Shown piece by piece: positions 56,201 to 64,000 of a stretch of DNA of 64,000 nucleotides. Source of the DNA: Warburgia ugandensis (Eukaryota > Streptophyta > Magnoliopsida > Canellales > Canellaceae); NCBI GenBank assembly GCA_035236585.1, contig CP141132.1, positions 47,309,880 through 47,373,879 on the forward strand, read 5' to 3'. A model generated the notes under the pieces. The model worked only from the letters and a program-made list of their open reading frames with translations, was not told the DNA's origin and did not search any database. Each line of letters starts with the position of its first letter. The stretch's first letter is position 1. Both the position numbers and the translations under genes were made by a program.

Positions 56201-57234
56201 ACTTGATTTCAAAATCTTAAAGTGAACTTTGTTGATTGATTTACAGACCACATTTTTATATTTTAAATTATAGTGCTTGAAAACTAAAAAAAAGTTGTGA
56301 CTTAGCACACTATTATGCCTAAAAAATGGCAAGTCACCTCAACAACATCATGGAAGGAGGTGTTTAGACCTCAACAACAATCAACAAAAGGTATGAGAAA
56401 ATCACTTAGCTTTTTGATACCAACTATAACCATAAAGTTCAAGAGCCGCTGGCTTTTTCAAAAAGGGTCTTATGAGCTCAAAACCCTAGGTCTCTTGCTA
56501 CTTGAATTTACATTAAAATTAACGGTTGGGATCACAAGCCTACAAGGAATTGATTTTATTTCCTAGGTGTGCGAAGGATCTGGTGATGAAATCTAGTCCT
56601 TATCTTATGAGGGTTCTTGTGGGCCCTTACTAACATTATGTTTCATTCGCCATAAATTAGTAAATGTGAGTACAAAGAAAGGGAAACTAACGAAACCTAT
56701 GTACTATCCAACCAAGTGTTAGATATGTGTAATCTAATACAATAACCCTAAATAAGATGCAATAAATAAGATGAATAACACTAAACTATGTGAATTACTT
56801 CACCAACAAATATACAAATTACCCTAAATGCAACTATACCAAAAAAAGAAAATAACGTGGGGGAAACTTATAGTGGGGTTTTTTGATGAAGTTCAAGTGT
56901 GGGCCTCCATACCCATCACTTGCTCTGTATTAATACAACCCATTTAAAATTGAAATAAAGAAACTACAAGTTATAATAGAGCCTCACAACAAGTTCACTC
57001 AAAAGGAAAAACCTAATCTAAGAAAGCAATCAAATTTAGTGAAGCTTTGGCCCATAGGATTGTCGTCGCTCGTTTTGCCAAATTCTCCTTGCACAAAACA
57101 AGTAAGATGGATCAATTTCTGAGGAATTAGCAAAATATGCAAGAATAGAGAAAAAATCCTAAGCTAATGCAACCTAAAACTACAATTAAAGTTAAACAAT
57201 CCAAAGAAGAATCCAACCATAAATCCATTGTGAT
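56201..57234 (-). other. Internal leader of the minus-strand Athila/Tat-like element, no ORF
   Basis: Sequence between the primer binding site at 57235-57252 and the inverted LTR on the left. If the element is intact its 5' leader and gag start should lie here on the minus strand, but I see no convincing gag. An 83-codon plus-strand frame (56315-56566) has no known motif. Confidence 0.4.
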
Positions 57235-57252
57235 TCTCCAGCGGCAGGGCCA
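57235..57252 (-). promoter_or_regulatory. Degenerate primer binding site
   Basis: The minus strand reads TTTTTGGCCCTGCCGCTGG just after the LTR end. Athila and Tat elements have TTTTTGGCGCCGTTGCCGGG at this place; the match is good with three or four changes. It fixes the orientation of the LTR on the right. Confidence 0.65.
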
Positions 57253-57261
57253 AAAACTTGG

Positions 57262-60158
57262 TGTAACTTTAAAATTACTCACAAGTGCATGAATCAAAGG
57301 ACCATTGCATGCAAGTGAGGTTGAACCCATGAGGAATCTCAAAAATTTATATGTTGGATGGATCTAATTTAAAGTGCTTAACTTTAGCCAAAGAGAGATT
57401 GTTTTAGTTGAATTAGGAAATTAAAGTGCTTAAAAGAGAAACTCGCATGAAATTAACAACTAAAATTAAATGAAACTTACGAAAACTAAAACTAGAAATG
57501 AAATTAGAAACTTACCCTGCTAACATGCACTTAACAAAAGAAGCTAATGTAAAATAGAGATAAATTAAACTAAGCAACTAACTTACGGAAACTACTAAAA
57601 AGGAAACTTTCCTAAATTAGAATAAGAAACTTTCTAAAACCAGATTAGAAAAATTTCTAGCACTATACTAACATGCCAAAACAAGTAACCAATGAAATCT
57701 AATTAGATTTAATAAGAAATTAGAAACATGCATGTAAATGGAAACTACACTTAAGGAAACTTTCTAAATTTAACACTTTCTAATCCTAACACTTTCAAAA
57801 GCTGAAAATTTCCAAAAATCAAAAAGGAAACTTTCTAAACCTAAACTAAGATACAAAAAACTAAACATTAAGAAGTTCTAAAACAATATTCAGTGTCTAA
57901 ACTAACCACAATTCAAAGAGGAAAGTGACCTAGTAGCATGCTCATCATCCATGAATTGTGTGCATGGTTCATGGTTTGAGAGATAGCCAGAATTGATGCT
58001 TTAAGTGCAAACTAACATGCAAGATAACCAATGAACTCAATAAACAACCTCAAAAGCTAAGTGGGTTCCTAAGGATTCAAGAAATTAAGATGTTTTTCTG
58101 GCTGGAAACAAAGGACAAAGTTAAGGAGAAAAAAATTCCAGATTTTAAGTATGAAGAAGGAGAGAAAAATTCCAGATTTTAATTATTTAGAACATCAACT
58201 TAAACCAAGCATATAAAGTAACTGAAACAATAAATTTTATGAAAGATAACAACCCTAGTCTAAAGTACTTTAATAATGGAAACATTTAATAACAAGAATC
58301 CTCAAAGAATTTCATTAAATCAATGCTAAATTATAATGAAGTTCTGCACCTAAAATAAGTGCATAAATATGGAAATTGTGCTAGAAACTAAGCCCTAAAA
58401 CCTAACCTAAACAAAAAAAAAAATACAATCTAGTGATCACAAACTAAAGTAAGCTATCATGTAGAGAAAATCCAGAAATAAATTCAAGAGAAAAGATGGC
58501 TAGGATGATGAACTATGGAAACAATGCCTAAAATCTAGATTAATCTAAGGAGAAAAACATGAAATTCCTAAGGGGGGAACCTGGGTTGCAAGCTATTTCT
58601 CCTCTTGGATGTCACTACCAGAGAAGAATTAACTTGAATCTTGAGGGAATGAGCAAGAAAAACTAATGAAAATGAAGTAAAGAAAAGTGGGAAAGCTAAG
58701 TGGAAAGATGAGTGAAGAACTAGAAAGCAAACAATGGGAAAGTAAGGCAATAAAACTAAAACAATAAAAGCAAACTAGTAACCCAAATTAGAGAGAAAAT
58801 AATAAAGGAAATAACAAGAAATCCAAAGGAAGAAAAGCACCAAAAGAAAGGCAAAGTCCAACAACAAAGCTCACCAAAGGAAAGCTATGTTTCAAGTTGT
58901 CTCACCCACCCCTACTTGGAAAAAATAATGTTGGAAGCCTTGAGGGTATTTGTAGACAATTTGGCTTCCAATTTGAAGAATTCTATTCTAGGAAAGGGAA
59001 GGAGATCTAGATCTAGGGCTAAGATGGTGAATAAGGAAGGAAAGTTATGTGGAAGTGAGGTAAGCAAGATGATGTAAGAAAGAGAGATGAGCTGACTAGT
59101 TTCTTACTTAAGAAAGGGGGGGATGCATCTTTTTCTTAAGAAGGAAGTGTGACCTCCAAACCCCTATTAAGATTGTTTTAAATTATGGGCATAGTGAGGG
59201 AATAAGAAAAAAAGTAAAGATGGAAAATTTGGAAGAAAACCTATGGTTTGATGTGCTTTGAATGGACTTAGATCTAAGGTTTCCTAATTAGGAAACCACT
59301 TGAAATTGCCAACTAAGCAAAAGGGGGAGGGGTCCTGTTTTAGGAAGGTGGCTCCTCTCCTTGAGATAAAAACATGGAACCCCAGGGTGAATGGCAGATT
59401 AGGTATGGAAATGGATTAAGAAGGTGGAGTTTTCTCCCTTGATGGGTCCCTTAATACACGATCATCTTACCTTTTATAATTATCTCTAAAAATCCTTTAA
59501 AAATTACACTTTTTTACATAGGTTAGTTGCTTCTTTTGATGCTCCAATCACGTGACTCCATGTGGCAGTCATCCATGGCTTGATGGCTCATTCCTTGGTA
59601 GCTTAAGTGTCTTCAATGCTTGGCTTAAAGGATTGAGTAGCTCACATAACTTATCACCCTTTTTCATGGCTTTAATGGCTAAGGTGACTTGAATGATTCC
59701 CATGTAAAGGTGGGTGAACATTCACAACTCATTGGCATGGATCATTTAAGCCACCTTTTACTTATTCAATTGATTCTTTAGTTGAACTAGGATATTCTTG
59801 AACCTTGATCACACCTTGGATTGATGCCATTTAGGTTTTGGCTTACTTATGTTTCCTACTTGGACTATGAGACCTTAGGAATGGCTTCAATTCTTATCTC
59901 GATCAAGCTCAGCCTTTGGATTACCTTCTCAACACCTACAAAAGATAAAAAAAACTATAATTAAATCCTAAAAAATTTATGATGATTCACATACTTATTT
60001 TGAATTTGCTTTTGCATATGTAAAATATCAAACTTTTGAATCATTAAGTCAGAAATGCATGTGTTACAAAAATTTGAAAAAGCTTAGAAACAATGATATA
60101 TTTTATAACACATGGACAACCAATTGGATACTTTTTATACAAAATTGAACACTTATCA
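57262..60158 (-). mobile_element. Athila/Tat-like gypsy 5' LTR, minus orientation
   Basis: Read on the minus strand it starts TGATAAGTGTTCAATTTTG (60158), has ACACATGCATTTCTGACTTAA and ATCTTTTGTAGG blocks, and ends GATTCATGCACTTGTGAG and TTACA next to the primer binding site. It is the counterpart of 53479-56200. The two are clearly diverged, with length differences, so they are not the LTR pair of one recent insertion; their opposite orientation also excludes this. Confidence 0.65.
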
Positions 60159-60984
60159 CAAGGGCTAGCCCTCCACTCCTCTCAATTTCCATCATTGGAC
60201 ATACATTATATGTTGTGTAATTCTCATCAATGCACATATACCCTACCATAGTATACTCTCCATCATTGCTTAGCTTGTTTAAGCCTCCTTTGATACAGTC
60301 TATCCCACATTTCTAATTCCCATGCATCACATAAGCTCATCATCACCTTGTTATTATTCCTAGCATATCTATTTCAATATATGCTATATTAAGTAAACAT
60401 ATTTAGTTCATTTTATATGATTCTCGGTGAATGTATTATTTCCATCATATGCTATATTGTTTAATATATTCATACCCACCTAGATCTTATCATTTAGTTT
60501 TATTGTAATGATCATTAGGTCTTCTCAACACCCTACACCTAGCTAAATAGTTATATTATTCATTCTTCCACTCTCTCATCATTTATTCAATCATTTTCCT
60601 TATTTATCTTCTAAGTATATACACCTAACACTCCTACTATATGATTACACATATACATCTTATCAATCTAGGTATTTATTTATCACTCATTAACCACTTA
60701 GATGTCCTTCTAATACATGTATACACATTCCATGTCAAATTTTCCTAACCTAACTAAGCCATGATTCTTACACTCTTCTGCAACCTTAGGCTAGTTTAGT
60801 GACCCACCTTATCCATCTCTCACTTGATTGCACCATGCCTAAGCTATCATTTAGTTAATAATCAATTGGTGAGAGACAATAAAGAAAAGAAATATATATA
60901 TATATATATATATACATCCCATTTTTCACAAATATTAGGATTATAATTATGATATTCCTATATGTTACATTAGCAACTCAGAGC
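60159..60984. other. No gene recognised; (TA)n at 60893-60914
   Basis: Pyrimidine- and AT-rich DNA with many CATATA/TATGCTATAT strings and no coding sign. It ends with a short TA microsatellite. Confidence 0.45.
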
Positions 60985-61442
60985 AGGAAGAAGAGCTCGT
61001 GGACTAGAGGTGTAGGAGGTTGGAGTTCTAAGTAGGAGATCATGCATTCTTAAGGGTTTCCCCAATAAAGGGTGTCATCAAATTTGGCATGAAAGGGAAA
61101 TTAAGTCCTCTTTACATTGGACCCTATGAGATTCTAAAGAGGATCACTGAAGTGGCATGCCAATTGGATTGCCCCCATAGTTGCAAATGTACATAATGTT
61201 TTCCATGTAGTTATGCTTTGGAGGTACATACTAGACCCATCTCACTTACTTGATAAGGTAACTACAGAGTTGTTGCTAGATTGATGTCTGGGACTAAGGC
61301 AGTGAGGATCCTAGAGAGAAAGGATCAGGAGTTGAGGAATAAGAAGATTTCATTGGTCAAGGTCTTATGGCAGTAGCATGCTCTTGAAGAAGCAGCATGG
61401 GAGTTGGAATCAAGATGAGGGAAAAATATCTAGAGTTATTTG
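60985..61442 (+). pseudogene. Gypsy pol C-terminus (integrase end and chromodomain), decayed
   Basis: The pieces read RRLEF, VGDHAFLRVSPIKGVIKFG, MKGKLSPLYIGPYEILKRIT and EVACQLDCPH in order. This is the GPY-type integrase C-terminus of Tekay-like plant gypsy elements. Further on, out of frame, come a VLDRKDQ-like stretch, VKVLW and WELESR-like fragments, and MREKYLELF, matching the chromodomain and the polyprotein's end. Several stops and frameshifts are present. No LTR is recognised after it. Confidence 0.75.
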
Positions 61443-61613
61443 TAATGGGCATTGAGTAAGAATTTGAACAAAGAAATTCCTTGAAGGTATTGCTAGACAT
61501 GAGGGTTTTAAAGTCGGTTAAAAATATATATATATATATATATCAATGATGGTTACAAAATCGTCTTCTACTCAACCATCTTTGAAAATTGGACAGAAAA
61601 GAAGACAGATATG
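61443..61613. repeat. AT microsatellite region with TAAAGTCGGTT string
   Basis: Contains TTTTAAAGTCGGTTA followed by about 22 bp of TA repeat. The AAAGTCGGTT string has the same flavour as the 42-bp repeats that follow. Confidence 0.5.
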
Positions 61614-61738
61614 AATTGAATTTAGAAGTGTACACTTTTAAAGATGGTTATGTGGAATTGACTTTAAAAGTGTGAACTTTAAAGTTGGTTTACTAAAAAT
61701 TGACTTTAAAAGTGTGCTTTTAAGGTTGATTTTTTAGA
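61614..61738. repeat. Three tandem 42-bp repeats
   Basis: Units start at 61614, 61656 and 61698. Each begins AATTGAMTTTARAAGTGT, continues with CTTTTAAAGNTGGTT-like sequence and ends in a TA-rich stretch. This pattern is common in subterminal repeats of CACTA transposons, but no CACTA terminus is visible nearby. Confidence 0.75.
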
Positions 61739-64000
61739 ACAAACTTTGAAAACTTCATAATTTTTTTTTTCCTTGCTATACACTACAATCTTAAGTTGTT
61801 ATTACAATATTTTTGTGTACATTCAATTACTGCTGCTATAGTCTTCCTGGAATCTTCAAAGAAAATAAAAATAAATAAGCATTGAGCTCTAGATCCACTA
61901 CAACATCCAAATTCAACATCCATGCACATTTATGTAAAACCTAACTATACAATCTTCATGTAATTTTCAACATACTTGAAAAGAGAAACTACAACACCTA
62001 GATTCACTTCATTAACTGCAACATCTACATTTAACATGCATATATGCATATTGTCTTCCAACATGAAATGTTCAAATACATTTTAAATAAAATCCTCACA
62101 TGTACGTACACCTACTGTTCTCCATATACACCCATTTACTTCCACACTTCAAAATTTCCTCATTCTTCCCATAAACAAACCACACACATGCGAGCACATG
62201 TGCGCTCACAGGCAGATATATACTTCAAGAAAATTAATGAAAAGTACAAGGTATCCATATAAATGAAAAGGCTTAGTTTCTTATTAATCAATATGAAAAT
62301 TTACATTGATCTAAATAGACTAGTTTTTTAATTAAAATGCATAACATACTTGGTTGATTCTTTTCTTATTTTGTTGATATCTAGCTTGGAGTAACTTTGC
62401 TTGGTTCCCCATTTGGGTATTATAGTAGCTTATAAGACAACATATATATATATATATATATATTTAATCTAGCTACATTCTTTCAGTTGCAATCTCTAAA
62501 AAATTACGAAAAAATGTAAGATTATGACTAGTGGTGTCTTACCTTTCTAAATTGTGAGACCCTAACACCAATTGCATGTTAGGTTTCTCATATATCTCAG
62601 CACATAATACCCACGCTTCCAATCAAAATGTTGTTTAGGGCATCACATAACAAAGAAGATAGAAAAGATTAATAAATACCATGTGCAATTATAACTTTTA
62701 GTTTATAAAATAGCATAATTAACTATTTTTCGTTCCTTGACCTTCTTCCAAGTGACTTTTGTTGGGTGATTAGTTTTGATTATTTGAGCCCATCTAAGCC
62801 ATGCACTTCAAATCTATAATTCACATGCATTAGATATCCATAAAAGATCAGTTATGGGCTAATAAACTATTATATATAATACATGAATTGATAAAAATCT
62901 TACTCATTTATGATTTCAATGTGTAGGGCATGAATCTTTGCTCCACAAGAATATAAAAGCTACTTACCATGCACATCCACAACCAGCATTATCCAGTGAG
63001 ACCAATATATACAATCATATGAATTACAATTGAACTTTACAATCCTTATGTGTGGAACATAATTTGGCAAGACAATAAGTAATTGAAACTTAATATTCAA
63101 CTTGCCTCTCCATTGGCCATTGCTTCATTGCTCTACAAATGATACAATGGTCATGGAATTGGTAAAGTATATCTTCCACCTCTAAGTATTGCTTTTTATC
63201 ATGCAGGAAGCTACATAAAATAAATAATTACTACTTATCATTACTAACTAACACATAATGTTAAGTATCATTATTTAGGCATATACTTGCATATACTCTA
63301 TGTAGGAGACAAAGTGATGGTGTTTGAGTTAATCCCATTTGCAAACTCTTATGAAGTCCTCTTCCACAAGGTGTACTTCAACTATATCATCGACAACCAC
63401 TCTGGCCTCAAGACATATAGGGTCAATTACCTAATCCTAATTAATGATTCTGTAGAGCTTTCTGAGGGATATAGGCATGTTAGGTGAGACTTTTCACTAA
63501 TCCCTATATGGTTGATGTAAAGTTGTAGAAATTTTTAGTCAATATTGTTCATTGAAGACATTCAATTTTTTCATAAAAATAAACATAGATACTAGTACAT
63601 GTTCGATTGTTATGATAGGAAGAGAAGGTGTAGAGTAAGTCAGCCTCAATGGTGCTTATTGTTGCTTCTGATTAAAATTAGATGTAGTTTATAAACAATT
63701 AAATGGAGATATCTACAAATCATTCTTGAAGATGCATGGTGGTATGACAAGATATATGTCTTAGATTGTACAAGAATGACAAATTGCTCTAGCCAAGTGA
63801 TGTGATATCCAAGGGCAATCCCAATGGAAAAACATCATTAAATTCTATAAAAAATTGATAGGCAAGCATTTTCATTCAAGGCTCCATTAATAGATGCATG
63901 CTTAGTGTGTGGATGCATACTGTTTATATGCAAAACTATAGATCCAACCTCATACTATGAACCAATTGTGATGAAATTTTCGTGGGCATTCAAGGCCAAC
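61739..64000. other. No gene recognised
   Basis: AT-rich DNA with a TA repeat at 62441-62462. An open frame of 66 codons (63287-63487, +) starts MHILYVGDKVMVFELIPFAN and might recall an integrase C-terminal 'VGDKV' stretch, but the remainder gives no match I know. A 72-codon frame at 62044-62262 is low-complexity. Confidence 0.4.

Noticed and set aside
63287..63487. Possible gypsy integrase tail (VGDKVMVF)
   Set aside because: Only four or five residues fit; the rest matches nothing I know.

Overview
The window is nuclear DNA of a flowering plant. It is AT-rich and densely packed with plant-type transposable elements: Ty3/gypsy chromovirus and long-LTR gypsy elements, Sirevirus-like Ty1/copia, RTE and L1 LINEs, tRNA-derived Au-type SINEs and a hAT DNA transposon. 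Only one stretch belongs with confidence to a conserved cellular gene: an exon of a SYS1-type Golgi membrane protein (14459-14685, +). No rRNA, tRNA, CRISPR array or bacterial-type operon is visible. The species cannot be told from this sequence.

Layout. 1-8350: non-coding DNA with a 202-bp tandem duplication, a copia LTR (2750-4220) and a decayed copia pol (about 4290-5305). 8351-14014: a young, nearly complete chromovirus on the minus strand, flanked by a GAGAT target duplication and sitting just upstream of the SYS1 exon. 15064-19690: the 3' part of a Sirevirus-like copia element on the minus strand (RNase H tail, envelope-like region, PPT, LTR). 20030-22280: a tiny SINE and a 560-bp tandem duplication. 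22284-24277: a 5'-truncated RTE LINE interrupted by a SINE. 25888-27261: a third copia LTR. 27533-27712: a full SINE. 29440-32650: a full-length but mutated RTE LINE with an 18-bp target duplication. 32751-32951: two very short SINE fragments, each with long target duplications. 33754-37106: a 3.35-kb solo LTR inside a CT microsatellite. 38481-42682: a complete hAT transposon with TIRs, an 8-bp target duplication and a multi-exon transposase carrying two stops near its C-terminus. 45521-50717: a 5.2-kb solo LTR containing a SINE. 50720-51760: an L1 LINE relic. 53479-60158: two related Athila/Tat-like LTRs in opposite orientation, the second with its primer binding site. 60985-61442: the end of another gypsy pol. 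61443-64000: AT-rich DNA with no recognised gene.

The elements do not act together as a pathway; they are layers of insertion of different age. The most recent are the chromovirus (LTRs nearly identical), the short SINEs (target duplications perfect or nearly so) and the hAT element (TIRs and most exons intact). I found no candidate for a new protein-coded system. The points most worth checking are: the SINE copies of only 38-62 bp with clear target duplications; 68-bp monomers at the 5' end of the RTE LINE; a patch of CG/TG differences between the chromovirus LTRs, next to several pol frameshifts; 160-bp repeats and GGCGC motifs in the hAT ends; and TTGAC-rich blocks in the copia LTR family.
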